46,312 bases of DNA from Oscillospiraceae bacterium (GTDB taxonomy: Bacteria; Bacillota; Clostridia; TANB77; CAG-508), in contig WQVL01000012.1 in assembly GCA_009785865.1 (NCBI GenBank), positions 1 through 46,312 on the forward strand. The letters run 5' to 3'. Under the pieces are notes generated by a model, which was not told where the DNA came from, made no database searches, and worked only from the letters and a program-made list of their open reading frames with translations. Positions 11,305-24,619 of this stretch are shown here, in pieces. Numbering within the stretch: position 1 is the first letter of the stretch; every line of letters starts with the position of its first letter. A program made the translations under genes and the position numbers.

Positions 11305-11346
11305 CATTAAATTGGGCACTTCCTATTCACAGGAAGTGCCCAATTT
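11305..11346 (+). terminator. Terminator hairpin
   Basis: AAATTGGGCACTTCCTATTCACAGGAAGTGCCCAATTTGCTTTT. Confidence 0.8.
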
Positions 11347-11350
11347 GCTT

Positions 11351-14300
11351 TTACATCTCAAATAAATTTAATTGATTACTTTTATTCATTCCTTCTAGAC
11401 ATCCAAACTTACTCAGCATCTCTATAGTTGACTTCCCTATTTTAGATTTTAATTGAAGTTCATCTATAGACATAAATTTTCCACCTTCTTCAATTACCGC
11501 CTTCCTTATATTGTTTGCAGCATTTTCTCCTAAGCCCGGTATACTGTTTAATGGAGGTCTTATTCCCTCTTCCTCTATTAAAAATTGAGTGCTATCCGAT
11601 TTATATATATCTATTGGCAAAAACTTAATCCCTCTTTCATACATTTCCAAAACGATTTCTAGTATTGTATAAACAGATTTATCTTTTGCTGAAGTTTGTT
11701 CCCCAGAATCTATTTCCTTCATCTTTGCTTTTACTTTTTCTTTTCCATAAATCATAAGTTCACTATCAAAGTCGTCTGCTCTTACTGAAAAGAAGGCTGT
11801 ATAGTATTCTATTGGATGATGCACTTTAAACCATGCTATTCTATATGCCATAGTAACATAAGCAACCGCATGCGCTTTAGGAAACATATATTTAATCTTC
11901 TTACAAGATTCAATATACCAATTCGGCACTTTGTTTTGCTTCATTAATATTTCTTGTTCTTCTGTTATTCCTTTTCCTTTACGAACTAGCTCCATAATTT
12001 CAAAAGCTTCTTTAGGTGGCAAGTTCTTTCTTATCAAATACGTCATAATTTCATCTCTCGTACAAATCGCTTCACTTAAAGTAGCTGTTCCAGACTTTAC
12101 TAATTCTTGAGCATTGTTCACCCATACATCTGTACCATGTGAAAGTCCAGATATTCTTATTAACTCTTCAAATGTTGTAGGTCTTGTATCTACAAGCATA
12201 TTTCTTACAAACTTTGTTCCAAACTCAGGCACTCCAAAAGAACCAACTTTAGAATTTATTTGTTCTGGCTTTATTCCTAAACTCTCTGTTCCACTAAATA
12301 TTTTCATTGTCTCTTTATCATCTAGCATTATACTAGTTGGATCTATTCCGGTTAAGTCTTGTAACATTCTAATCATTGTGGGATCATCATGTCCTAATAA
12401 ATCTAGTTTTAAAAGATTTCTGTCTATTGAATGATAATCAAAATGTGTTGTTACTATATCTGAATTCGGATCATCTGCAGGTCTTTGTACTGGACAGAAT
12501 TCATATATTTCTCTATCTTGAGGAAGCACCATTATTCCTCCCGGATGTTGTCCGAGTAGTTCTTTTAGTTCCTACTACTCCTTTTATAAGTCTTGTAATT
12601 TCGCTATTACTTACATTTATATTTCTTTCTTCAAAATAGTTTTTAATATAACCAAAAGCTGTTTTGTCTGCTACTGTTCCAACAGTACCTGCTTTAAAAG
12701 TTTTTCCTTCTCCAAATAGCTTTTCTGTGTATTTATGTATTGTACCTTGATACTCTCCTGAAAAGTTCAGATCTATATCAGGCTCTTTATCTCCATCAAA
12801 TCCTAAAAATGTCTCGAATGGGATGTCCATACCATCTTTAGCTAAATTAGTTTCACACTTCGGACATTTCTTAGCTGGTAAGTCTACTCCATTCCTTATT
12901 CCATAATCAGTAAAGTCTGAATACTTACAATTCGGGCATCTATAGTGCGGCTCTAAAGAATTAACTTCTGTAATTCCAAGCATATTTGCAACAAAAGATG
13001 AGCCTACAGATCCCCTTGAACCAACTAAATATCCATCCTCATTTGATTTTTTTACTAGCTTTTCTGCAATTAAATACAGTGTAGCAAAGTTGTTGCTTAT
13101 AATCGAGTTTAACTCTTTATCTAGTCTTGCTTGTACAATTTCCGGAAGTGGATCTCCATATAATTCTTTTGCTCTATCCAAAGAAGTTTTCTCTATTTCC
13201 TCTTCTGCCCCTTCAATTACTGGCGGACATTTATCCTTTGAAATAGGGCTAATTTTTTCGCACATGTTAGCTATCATATTTGTATTAGTTATAACTATCT
13301 CTTTTGCTTTTTCCTCACCCAAATATGAAAACTCTTTTAACATTTCATCAGTAGTTCTTAAGTACAGAGGCGCTTGCTGATCAGCATCACTAAAACCTTG
13401 TCCTGCCATTAATATTCTTCTATATACTTCATCCTTAGGGTCTAGAAAGTGAACATCACATGTCGCAACCACTGGTTTTTCTAGCTTCTCACCCAAAGCT
13501 ACTATCTTCTTGTTTATCTCTTTTAAGTCCTCTTCACTTGATACTCGTCCTTCTCTTACCATGAACATATTATTTGCTAAAGGTTGTACTTCTAAGTAGT
13601 CATAGGCTTTAGCTATCTCCGCCAACTCTTGCTCAGACTTTCCGTCCAAAAACAGCACTATATACTTCCCCTTGTTCACAAGCACTTCCTAAAATTAAAC
13701 CTTCTGAATATTTCTTAAATACACTTTTCAATATTCTTGGTCTCTTATGAAAGTATTCTAAATGAGAAATTGATATAAGTTTATATAGGTTTTTAAGGCC
13801 TATTTCATTTTTCGCTAAAAGTATTGCATGATATGAAGGTAATGCCTTATGAGCTTCTTTACATCCTTCAGTTTTCGTTTCTTTATTATCTCCCTCAGCT
13901 GCACTCTTTTTCACTTCCATAGCTTCTTGCATCTTTTCAAATACTCTTACTAATGTATTTACATCGTCTAATGCTCTATGAGCATTAGTCACTTTTATTC
14001 CTAATTGCTCTGCCACAAATCCTAGTTTATGCTTTTTAAACTCTGGAAATAGTTGTCTTGATAGAGCTAAAGTATCTATATATTTATTATTGAACTCCAA
14101 TCCTAATTCTTCACAGTTGTGTCTTATAAAGCCAATATCGAAGTCTGCATTATGCGCAACTAAAGTACAGCCTTTTATAAATTCTAGAAATTTTGGCATT
14201 ACCTCTTTTATAGCATCTGCATCTTTTACCATATCATCTGTTATATTAGTAATCGCTACTACTTGAGGAGGTATTGGTTTTCCTGGATTTACAAATGTCT

Positions 14301-15320
14301 CAAACTCATCTATCACTTTGCCATCTTGTATTTTTACAGCCCCAATTTCAGTAATTTTTTCTGTTCTAAATCCTAAACCTGTTGTTTCAATATCAAATAC
14401 AACATATGTATTTAAATCTCTTGCTTTTGACGGAGCATCTTCTATATCTGAAACTAAATATGCTTCTACTCCATATATTACTTTTATATCAAGATCTTTC
14501 GAGACTTTATTAGCCTCTGGAAAAGCTTGTACAACGCCATGATCTGTTATAGCTATTGCTTCCATACCCCAAGAAGCTGCTCTATTGATTAAATTTTCAA
14601 CAGAACTAACTCCATCCATTTGACTCATTTGAGTATGGAGATGGAGTTCTACCCTTTTCTCTTTTGAAGAATCTTGTCTTTGCTTTTCTTCAGGCTTCGG
14701 AATTTCTACTATCACGTTTGCAATTATTCCGTACTTCTTTTGCATAGTTATCGTACTGTATATTTCCTTGTATTCTTAACGCCCCTGAAGAATTAATTCT
14801 AGATAAAACATCTGCTGCTTTTTCTCTCTCTAAAAAAGACTTACATGTCATTGTGCTTGTTCCATCATATAGGGCAAATGTAGCTAGAATTTTTCCGTTT
14901 TTTAATTCCTTAGAATTTGTAAAAACTACTTCTCCTTCAATTGCTACCTTGCCATAATCTAAGCTCAAGTCCGTTATTTTAAGAACTTTTTCTTTTATTT
15001 TATCGCTTCTACCTAAAATAAGAGGCTTTGGAGCCTCTTTTTCTTCTTTAGAGTCATTCTTTGGTGAAGATTTCTCTCCGAGTCACTTTAGCCTCTATTA
15101 CATTTTGCTTAATACTTATATTAGCTTTATTGATTTGAAATTTGTTTTTTAAATATTCTTCAAACTGTTTTAACTCACTTGCGGAAATCACTTTTTCCGA
15201 ACTTAGTTCTATTTCAATCATCTGACTCTTTTTATATAAATTTACATTGTCTACACTACAATCTAAAATATTTCCGCCTACTATATAATCTTTAAATGCA
15301 TTTCTTACTGTTGCAGCCAT
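11351..15320 (-). CDS. polC: DNA polymerase III alpha subunit, PolC type, reconstructed across four CGG +1 shifts
   Basis: ORFs 15320-15054, 14968-14690, 14745-13633, 13685-12513 and 12532-11351 join at ccg 15078-15080, 14729-14731, 13642-13644 and 12552-12554. Length 3970-4 is divisible by 3 (1321 aa). PHP ([14 protein letters not shown]), exonuclease ([11 protein letters not shown]) and polymerase ([39 protein letters not shown]) motifs. Confidence 0.95.
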
Positions 15321-15332
15321 TCTTTTTGCTCC

Positions 15333-16602
15333 TTAAAATATTCTTAATATATCATTGTATGTTACAAATATTGCAAGACCTATTAATAGGGCAAAACCTA
15401 TTAAGTTTATGGTTGTTTCTGTCTGCTCTTTCATTGGTTTTCTTCTTACCATTTCTACCAGAATAATTACTATCTTTCCTCCATCAAGTGGCGGGAATGG
15501 CATAAGATTTGTTATACCAATCGCTAACGATATTAGGGCTACAATAGCCATAAAATCTATAAATCCTTGTGTTCTAGTTACAACTTCTGAAACCCCAACT
15601 GGTCCCATAAAATCTTGTACTCCAACATTTCCTGTAAATAGCATTCTTAAACTATCTAATATCGTGGTTGAAAATTCTATTGTATTCCAAAACCCATAAT
15701 ATAGACTTTTCCCAAAAGTATTCTCTGCTTGTGCAAAAATAACTCCTAAAGAATACCTAGTTACAGCTCCGAGACTGAATAGAATACTCAAAATATTCTC
15801 CATCTCTTTCTACTGTCAGCATAATTTCTTCATAATAACTATTTCTTATTAGCTCTCTTGTATTTTGAATTCCTTCATTTGCTTCTTCATGATTTATAGA
15901 TACTATTATATCTCCTGCCTGTATCCCAGCTTCATACGCTGGTCCTTCTACTTGTAGTCTACTTATTGCTATTCTTTGATCTCCTTGAATCTCTGACAAT
16001 TCTACTCCGTATCTCTCTATATTCTCCTCTTGTTGGCACAACCGATATCTCTTCTAGTTCTCCATCTCTTCTAATAGTTAAATCTAATTCTCTTCCTTCT
16101 GAGTTTCCTATCATTACAGAAGCATTTAAGCCGAATCTAACCCTTCTTCCATCTATTCTTACTATTTCATCTCCGCACTTCTAATCCGCGCCTCTTCTGC
16201 CGCATATTCTGGTACAACTTCTGCAATTGTTGTTGTTACATGATTAATAGCTGTTGTTGTAATTATAAAGTATACTATTAAACCAAATATAGCATTAAAC
16301 ACTGCTCCTGCAAGAAGTATTAAAATCCTCTTAGACACACTTAATTTACTAAAAGAACCTTCTTCCTCTGAATGTTCTTCCTCTCCTAGCATATTAACAT
16401 ATCCCCCTAAAGGAATTAATCTAAGCGCATATTTTGTTTCTTTTCCTTGCTTTTTCCATATAGTTGGTCCAAATCCTATTGCAAATTCTTTTACTTTTAC
16501 TTTGCACCATTTTGCAGCAAAAAAATGGCCGCACTCATGTATGAAAATCACGAGTGCTAGCAGAGATATTATTTTGAATGCATTTATTAAAATATCTATC
16601 AA
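15333..16602 (-). CDS. rseP: RIP metalloprotease RseP, reconstructed across four CGG +1 shifts
   Basis: HECGHFFAAKW zinc motif; ORFs join at ccg 16186-16188, 16173-16175, 16007-16009 and 15769-15771; length 1270-4 divisible by 3 (421 aa); LMPFPPLDGGKI motif. Confidence 0.93.
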
Positions 16603-16624
16603 GATGTTTCCTCCTAAAATAAGT

Positions 16625-17432
16625 TTATATAATATATATTAATAATAGGTATGCAAAAGGTCCTAGGAATAGTATACTATCTATTCTATCTAAAACTCCT
16701 CCATGCCCTGGTATTAGTTCACTAAAATCTTTTATTTCAGCATATCTTTTTATACATGATGCTGCCAAGTCTCCTAGTTGACCTAATATACTAAATACAA
16801 AAGCTACTATAGCTATATACCAATATGTAATATAAACATCTGTATATCCATTTATAATTAATGTATATATCAGACAAATGATTACAGCTCCAACCGTCCC
16901 ACCTATACTTCCTTCTATAGATTTTTTAGGACTTGCTTTTGTAAATTTATGTTTTCCAAATTTCACACCAACGAAATATGCAAAAGTATCTGTTCCCCAT
17001 GCAGCTAAGAATATATACCATATTAGGAATTTACCGTGTTCAGCACTATGGATAAGTGGTATAAATAACATAAATCCTACTATATAACAAATTCCAAACA
17101 CTGTTATTATTATGTCAGTAACTGTTGTTTTCATTCCTGAACCAATTACTTGACCAAACAATAGTGTAATAATCACTGGAACTGCCATTAGTAAAGCTAT
17201 AGTTAAATGCTCAGCTGGTATGATATATAGTATCGCTATAGCTGCAGCTGAAAGGTATCCGTATCCATCTTACTGGATTTGCTTTATTCTTAAATGCATC
17301 AAAGAATTCCTTAATAGCAAATATCGCCACAATGGCAAATGCTACATTTATTACATGATTATTTCCTAGTATTAGTAAGGCTACTACTAATGGAAATCCT
17401 ACTAATGCAGTTAATATTCTTTTTGTTTTCAT
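16625..17432 (-). CDS. cdsA: Phosphatidate cytidylyltransferase, reconstructed across one CGG +1 shift
   Basis: ORFs join at ccg 17259-17261 giving RWIGYLSAAAIAILYIIPAEHL; GHGGVLDRIDSILF motif; length 808-1 divisible by 3. Confidence 0.93.
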
Positions 17433-17570
17433 ACAATTCCTTTCCTCGGTCTTCTATTTTTCTTGTTTATCTCTTTCTCTTACATAATGTCTATGTTCTA
17501 TAGGTGTTTGTTCCTTTTCATAGTACTCTTCCTTAGTTCTCATAATATTTCACTCTTATATTTAAAGATA

Positions 17571-18314
17571 CTATGCTTTCTTCTCTTCGTCCGGTCTACC
17601 ACCAAATCTTCTATTTCTATTCTGGTATTCTTTTATTGCCGTTAGTAATTCTTCTTCATCAAATTCTGGCCAATTCTTTTTTGAAAAATAGAATTCTGTA
17701 TATGCCAATTGCCATGTTAGAAAATTACTTGTTCTTAATTCATAGCTTGGTCTTATAAATAAATCTGGATCTGGTTGACCTCCTGTATAAAGGTTATCAG
17801 TTATTAGGTCTTCTGTAATATCTTCTACATCAATTTCACCATTTTTAACTTGACTTGCAATCTTTTTAGCAGCATTTGTTATTTCAGCTCTACCACCATA
17901 ATTTAATGCCACATTTAATACAAACCCAGTATTGTTCTTTGTTTTTTCTATTACATTTTGTATTCCTTTTTGTATACGCTTATCAAATGCACTTGGATCT
18001 CCCAAAATGTTTACTTTTATATCATGCTTATCAGCTTTTTTTGAAAACGAATGTAAATATGATCTAAATATTAACATTAATGCGGCTATTTCTTCTTCGC
18101 TTCTTTTCCAGTTTTCAGTTGAGAAAGCATATACAGTTAAATGCTTTATTCCTATTTCAGAACAATATTGTCCTATTTTCTCTAGATTTTTTGCACCTGC
18201 TATATGGCCTTCTTTTGTAGTAAGCCCTCTCTCTTTAGCCCATCTCCTATTACCGTCCATAATAATTGCTATATGTTTTGGCAAATTGTTTTTATCTATA
18301 TCTGTTAGTTCCAT
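17571..18314 (-). CDS. uppS: Isoprenyl transferase (undecaprenyl diphosphate synthase)
   Basis: HIAIIMDGNRRWAKERGL and ALNYGGRAEI motifs; intact. Confidence 0.95.
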   Translation of the reverse strand: MELTDIDKNNLPKHIAIIMDGNRRWAKERGLTTKEGHIAGAKNLEKIGQYCSEIGIKHLTVYAFSTENWKRSEEEIAALMLIFRSYLHSFSKKADKHDIKVNILGDPSAFDKRIQKGIQNVIEKTKNNTGFVLNVALNYGGRAEITNAAKKIASQVKNGEIDVEDITEDLITDNLYTGGQPDPDLFIRPSYELRTSNFLTWQLAYTEFYFSKKNWPEFDEEELLTAIKEYQNRNRRFGGRPDEEKKA

Positions 18315-18348
18315 TTATTTCCCCCTTAAAAGATGTTTATTAACCATA

Positions 18349-18897
18349 TTAGATACTCATTACTTCTTTTTCTTTATCTCCAACAATTTTATCTATTTCT
18401 GCAATTTTACTGTCTGTTATTTTTTGTATTCTATCTTCTGCTGCTTTCAATTCGTCTTCCGACATCTCTCCGTTTTTTTGCATAGCTTTCGCTTCATCCA
18501 TTCCATCTCTTCTAACAGAACGAACAGCTACTTTTGAATCTTCTCCAATTTTCTTAACTTCTTTTACTATTTCTTTTCTTCTTTCTTCATTTAATTCCGG
18601 AAAAGATAATCTTATAACCTTCCCATCATTATTTGGATTAATTCCAAGGTCTGCTTTTATAAGTTCTCTTTCTATCTCTTTTAACAAATTAGTATCCCAT
18701 GGTTGAATTACTATTAATCTCGCTTCTGGAACTGATACTCCTGCTACCTGATTTATCGGTGTCGGTGTCCCATAATAATCTACTTGCACTTTATTTAGTA
18801 TTGCAGGGTTTGCTCTTCCTGCTCTAATTTCAGCTAAGTTATTTGTAAGTACTCCTAATGTTTTGTTCATTCTCTCTTCAACATTATTAAAATCCAT
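18349..18897 (-). CDS. frr: Ribosome recycling factor
   Basis: Intact ORF; LAEIRAGRANPAILNKVQVDYYGTPTPINQ motif. Confidence 0.96.
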   Translation of the reverse strand: MDFNNVEERMNKTLGVLTNNLAEIRAGRANPAILNKVQVDYYGTPTPINQVAGVSVPEARLIVIQPWDTNLLKEIERELIKADLGINPNNDGKVIRLSFPELNEERRKEIVKEVKKIGEDSKVAVRSVRRDGMDEAKAMQKNGEMSEDELKAAEDRIQKITDSKIAEIDKIVGDKEKEVMSI

Positions 18898-18942
18898 CTT
18901 AATCTCTCTCCTTTTTATTTAATTTTTGAATATATCTATATA

Positions 18943-19665
18943 TTACTTCACTAATGTTCCTATTCTTTCACCTTTTATGATTTTCACCATATTCTCTGGT
19001 TCATCTATTCCAAATACAATTAGCGGTATTTGATTATCCTTACATAAAGATGTTGCTGTAGCATCCATAACTTTTAAGTCTTTGTTTAATATATCTAAAT
19101 ATGAAATTTCATCAAATTTAACTGCATTTGGATCTTCTTTCGGATCTGCTGAGTATACTCCATCTATTGTCTTAGCAAGCAATATTACTTCCGCGTCTGT
19201 TTCTGCCGCCCTTAGAGCTGCTCCTGTATCTGTTGAGAAATACGGATTCCCAGTTCCACATGCAAATATAACAACTCTTCCTTTTTCTAAATGTTTTGTT
19301 GCTTTTCTTTTTATATATGGTTCTGCAATTTCTCTCATTTCTATTGCTGTTTGTAATCTTGTACATATACCTCTTGCTTCTATTGCATCTTGAAGTGCTA
19401 ACCCATTAATAGTTGTTGCTAACATCCCCATATAGTCTGATGTTGTTCTTTCCATTTGATGTCCATATCTACCTCTCCAGAAGTTCCCTCCACCAACTAC
19501 TATGGCAACTTCTACTCCTAAATCTACCATTACCTTTATTTGATCACAAATTGCTCCAATTGTATCTACATCTATTCCGTTCTTTCTTTCGCCTGATAAA
19601 GCTTCTCCACTTACTTTTAGCAAAACACGTTTATATGCTATGTCCATTCTTCTACTCCTCCACAT
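18943..19665 (-). CDS. pyrH: UMP kinase
   Basis: [35 protein letters not shown] motifs; start likely at [15 protein letters not shown]. Confidence 0.95.
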   Translation of the reverse strand: MWRSRRMDIAYKRVLLKVSGEALSGERKNGIDVDTIGAICDQIKVMVDLGVEVAIVVGGGNFWRGRYGHQMERTTSDYMGMLATTINGLALQDAIEARGICTRLQTAIEMREIAEPYIKRKATKHLEKGRVVIFACGTGNPYFSTDTGAALRAAETDAEVILLAKTIDGVYSADPKEDPNAVKFDEISYLDILNKDLKVMDATATSLCKDNQIPLIVFGIDEPENMVKIIKGERIGTLVK

Positions 19666-19873
19666 CTACGATTTTAAAAATCGCTAATAAATAGACTCAA
19701 AACTTTCTAAATAGAAAATAATGAATACTTATATTCCTTCACTATTCATTAATATATCATATACATCTTTTAAATTTCAATGATTTTTAGCTTTTAAGGT
19801 AAAAATATTTGTTAACTATGCTTTCTCAGTTTTCTTTATGTACCTTTTTTATGCACACTACATATTATGAAAG

Positions 19874-20749
19874 ATGAAAGGAGATTTTTTTATGTTTGAA
19901 CACCAACAAATTTATCACAAAATAGCTTATGGAGACACTTTATATTCCTTGGCCAAAAAGTATAACACAACTGTACCTGATATTTTACATGCAAATGATC
20001 GAATTGACCCTTATAATCTACAAATAGGCTCAACTATTCATATTGTACCAGGGCATCCTATAGTTCCTGAACCAATGCATACACCAGCACAAAGTAACGA
20101 TATGTTAAGTCATAATCAACCAATGCATAACAACTCATCACATAGTGAAGATATCAACCATCATTCTGAACCGACAAATGAACATAGTGAACCTCATAAT
20201 AATTGTATAAGCAAAACTGAATTCGATTTATCTAAACAAATGCGTTTGTTTTGGTCACAGCACGTATATTGGACTCGCTTACTTATAATAAGCATTGTTG
20301 ATGAATTAAAAGATACAGATTATGCCACAAAAAGAGTTCTCAAAACCGCACCAGATATAGCAAGTCTATTCACTCCATATTATGGACCTCAAGTAACTGA
20401 ACTTCTCACAAAACTACTTACCGAACATCTTGTTGTCGGAAAGAACTTAATAGTTGCAGCACATGAAAAAAATGCTGCAAATGTAGAAAAATATAATAGA
20501 GAATGGTATGAAAACGCTGATAAAATAGCAAATGCTTTTAGCAGAGTCAACCCTACTTATTATAATGAAGAAGCTGTAAGAGAAATGTTCTATAGACATC
20601 TAGACTTAACCAAAGAAGAACTTTCTTATAGACTTAGCCAGAATTACGCAGAAGATGTTGAAGCTTTCAATAAAGTAGAGCACGAAGCTATGATGATGGC
20701 AGATTTCTTTGTAGATGGTATTGTTAGCCAATTTCCAAATAGATTTTAA
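19874..20749 (+). CDS. LysM-domain protein, probable spore-associated
   Basis: KIAYGDTLYSLAKKYNTTVPDILHANDRIDPYNLQIGSTIHI LysM; His-rich linker; SD AAAGGAG. Confidence 0.8.
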   Translation: MKGDFFMFEHQQIYHKIAYGDTLYSLAKKYNTTVPDILHANDRIDPYNLQIGSTIHIVPGHPIVPEPMHTPAQSNDMLSHNQPMHNNSSHSEDINHHSEPTNEHSEPHNNCISKTEFDLSKQMRLFWSQHVYWTRLLIISIVDELKDTDYATKRVLKTAPDIASLFTPYYGPQVTELLTKLLTEHLVVGKNLIVAAHEKNAANVEKYNREWYENADKIANAFSRVNPTYYNEEAVREMFYRHLDLTKEELSYRLSQNYAEDVEAFNKVEHEAMMMADFFVDGIVSQFPNRF

Positions 20750-20769
20750 CAAATAATTGTCTCATAAAA

Positions 20770-20835
20770 TAAACTTTGAATCTATTAAATTAGAAAGAAG
20801 CCATGCTCGATTTACAAATCGAGCATGGCTTCTTC
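20770..20835. repeat. Dispersed palindromic element copy 1 (terminator-like)
   Basis: TTTGAATCTATTAAATTAGAAAGAAGCCATGCTCGATTTACAAATCGAGCATGGCTTCTT; related copy at 45420-45485. Confidence 0.7.
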
Positions 20836-20994
20836 TTGTGGCCAAACCGAGTACACATCACTCCATGTCGATATTTCCTTATAGGCAGCTTCTGCTTCAT
20901 AGATTGTTGCAAATTGCAAAAATGTTGCATTAATAACCATATCTTTTTTTGTATACTTTAAGAGTAATCCCCCAGTATAACTGAGGAATTTCAT
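20812..20994 (-). CDS. Small hypothetical protein
   Basis: 60 aa ORF directly downstream of 20996-21469; weak independent support. Confidence 0.45.
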   Translation of the reverse strand: MKFLSYTGGLLLKYTKKDMVINATFLQFATIYEAEAAYKEISTWSDVYSVWPQEEAMLDL

Positions 20995-20995
20995 C

Positions 20996-21469
20996 TTAAT
21001 TGCCTATTAGCTCTACCACAATTTCATTTATATTCTTAGGCACTTCTGCAATTAAGAAAAAGCCTTCTCCTGCCATTGTTTGAAGTCCCCATGGACGAAT
21101 TTTATACCTAACTACTACTGTATTTCCAGTGACTGTTGCTCGTTTATTCTCTATATCATGCCCACCATGATTTCTTATAATAGGTATAACTGCCAATGAA
21201 TTACTGTCAAAGAAACTTGAATCATAGCTTTCCAAAATAGGATATAGACGATTTCTTAAGTAAAACTGACTAAAATAATCTATGAACTCTTCATAACTAG
21301 ATAAAATAATTGTATCCCCGGTCATAGTTTTCCCCCAATATGCTCCGTCAAATAAGCTTATTGGTACATTATTAGCCTCTTCCTTTCTACACATTGTAAA
21401 TCCTATGATGATTCCTATTATACTTAATATAATAAGTGCTATTACCACTATTAATATTACTCTTTTCAT
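20996..21469 (-). CDS. Hypothetical membrane-anchored/secreted protein
   Basis: Intact ORF with N-terminal TM segment. Confidence 0.7.
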   Translation of the reverse strand: MKRVILIVVIALIILSIIGIIIGFTMCRKEEANNVPISLFDGAYWGKTMTGDTIILSSYEEFIDYFSQFYLRNRLYPILESYDSSFFDSNSLAVIPIIRNHGGHDIENKRATVTGNTVVVRYKIRPWGLQTMAGEGFFLIAEVPKNINEIVVELIGN

Positions 21470-21543
21470 TTCTTTTTCTCCACCTTATCATCCAAGGACA
21501 TTATACTTTAAAACTATATTTCTGTAAACTATATTACAGCATT

Positions 21544-21572
21544 AAAGACGACCTTTATATGGTCGTCTTTAA
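21544..21572. terminator. Terminator hairpin downstream of eno
   Basis: AAAGACGACCTTTATATGGTCGTCTTT. Confidence 0.8.
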
Positions 21573-21601
21573 ATCAAATGGTATCTTTACTTTTCTATCA
21601 C

Positions 21602-22927
<1,326 letters not shown>

Positions 22928-22988
22928 TTAAAATATATTATTACGCGGGACCTTCATAGAAAGTACTACGCTTATAATTAAATATTGA

Positions 22989-24530
22989 CTAAACTAGTAA
23001 ACTTTCTCCTGTCATTTCTGTTGGTTTTTCTAATCCCATTAAATCTAATAAAGTTGGTGATACATCCGCTAATATTCCATCTTTTAGCTTTATATCTTTG
23101 TCTTCACTAACGATTATAATCGGAACTTTGTTTGTTGTATGTCTTTTGTCTACTTCATTATTTTCAAAATCATACATTTGCTCTGCATTTCCATGATCTG
23201 AGATTATAACTAATTTATAATCATTCTTTAAACACGCTTCTTCTATTTTTACTACGCATTCATCTACTGCCTCTGTTGCCTTTATAACTGCTTCAAGTAT
23301 TCCTGAGTGTCCTACTGCATCACAGTTTGCTAAATTTATTATCATACAATCATATTTTTGATTGCTAATTGCATCTACTGCTTCTTCAGTTATTTCATAT
23401 GCTCTCATTTCTGGTTTTTCATCATATGTGAAAACATCTGGTCTTGGCTTGCATATAATCTCTTCCTTTGGATATTTTACATCTTTACATCCATCAAAGA
23501 AAAACGTAACATGCTTTAACTTTTCTGCTTCCATTAGCCTTAATTGTGAATATCCGCTTTTTTCTAAATATTCACCCAAATCATTTCTTACTTGTTCATT
23601 TTCAAATGCTACGTAAACATTGTCTCCTTCTGGTTCATTTACATATCTTGTCATACAATAGAAACCAATATCTAATTTTTTCTTTCTGTCAAAGTCATTA
23701 AATTCTTTATTTGTAAATGCATATAGTAGTTGTATCATTCTGTCATTTCTAAAATTAAACGCTATAATATTGTCTCCATCTTCGATTGTCGTAATCGGCT
23801 TTCCATCTTCTAGAATAACAGTTGGCTCCATAAACTCATCAGTTTTATCTTCTTCATACTCTAATTGGAATGCTTCTTCTGTAGATTTAACATTCTTTTC
23901 ACTTTGACCGAATACAATTGCATTATATGCCATCTCAGTTAAGTCCCAGTTTCTATCACGATTCATAGCATAATATCTACCTTGTATTGTTGCAATTTTT
24001 CCTACACCTAGTCTTTCCATCTCTTGCTTTAATCTATTAATATGCCTTGGTGCATCCATTGGTGGTGTATCACGTCCATCTAAATAAGCATGAACAAATA
24101 CATTCGGAACACCTTCTTTTTTACACATTTTTAACAAACCAAGTAAATGATCGATGTGTGAATGCACTCCTCCATCTGACACCATTCCATATATATGTAA
24201 CTTACTATTTCTTTCCTTACATTCTCTCATTGCTTTTAACAAAGTTTCGTTTTCAAAGAAATCACCATCTCTTATAGATTTTGAAATTCTTGTAAGTTCT
24301 TGATATACAATTCTTCCAGCGCCTATGTTTAAATGTCCTACTTCAGAATTACCCATTTGTCCTTCTGGTAATCCTACCGATTCTTCGCTCGCCTCTAATG
24401 TTGCATTTGGATATTGCATAAATATTCTATCTAAATTCGGAGTTTTCGCTTGCTTAATTGCGTTGCCTTCTTCTCCTTCTTTTAAACCATATCCATCCAT
24501 TATCAATAATACTGCTTTTTGTTTATCCAT
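22989..24530 (-). CDS. gpmI: 2,3-bisphosphoglycerate-independent phosphoglycerate mutase
   Basis: Intact; LLIMDGYG, GNSEVGHLNIGAGR, ISDHGNAEQM motifs. Confidence 0.97.
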   Translation of the reverse strand: MDKQKAVLLIMDGYGLKEGEEGNAIKQAKTPNLDRIFMQYPNATLEASEESVGLPEGQMGNSEVGHLNIGAGRIVYQELTRISKSIRDGDFFENETLLKAMRECKERNSKLHIYGMVSDGGVHSHIDHLLGLLKMCKKEGVPNVFVHAYLDGRDTPPMDAPRHINRLKQEMERLGVGKIATIQGRYYAMNRDRNWDLTEMAYNAIVFGQSEKNVKSTEEAFQLEYEEDKTDEFMEPTVILEDGKPITTIEDGDNIIAFNFRNDRMIQLLYAFTNKEFNDFDRKKKLDIGFYCMTRYVNEPEGDNVYVAFENEQVRNDLGEYLEKSGYSQLRLMEAEKLKHVTFFFDGCKDVKYPKEEIICKPRPDVFTYDEKPEMRAYEITEEAVDAISNQKYDCMIINLANCDAVGHSGILEAVIKATEAVDECVVKIEEACLKNDYKLVIISDHGNAEQMYDFENNEVDKRHTTNKVPIIIVSEDKDIKLKDGILADVSPTLLDLMGLEKPTEMTGESLLV

Positions 24531-24619
24531 TACTATCCTTCTTTCTTTTATAGTCTAAACACGATTTAAAGATATGAACATTTTTCATGGTCCATATCTT
24601 TATTTATGATTACAATATA

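Noticed and set aside
12114-12434. Numerous plus-strand ORFs opposite conserved minus-strand genes (e.g. 258-884, 5632-6204, 6922-7428, 12114-12434, 28872-29351)
   Set aside because: They are antisense shadows of well-conserved genes in AT-rich sequence, with no RBS or recognisable domain.
13633-13685. polC break first explained as an extra T in a TTTTT run
   Set aside because: The in-frame codon at the break is GGA CGG AAA; skipping the C gives [22 protein letters not shown], matching the general CGG rule without a homopolymer error.
16007-16041. rseP break first explained as an extra A around ACAAGAGGAG
   Set aside because: Frame 0 continues as VVPTRGEYREI up to CGG at 16007-16009; skipping C gives GVELSEIQGD, so no extra indel is needed.
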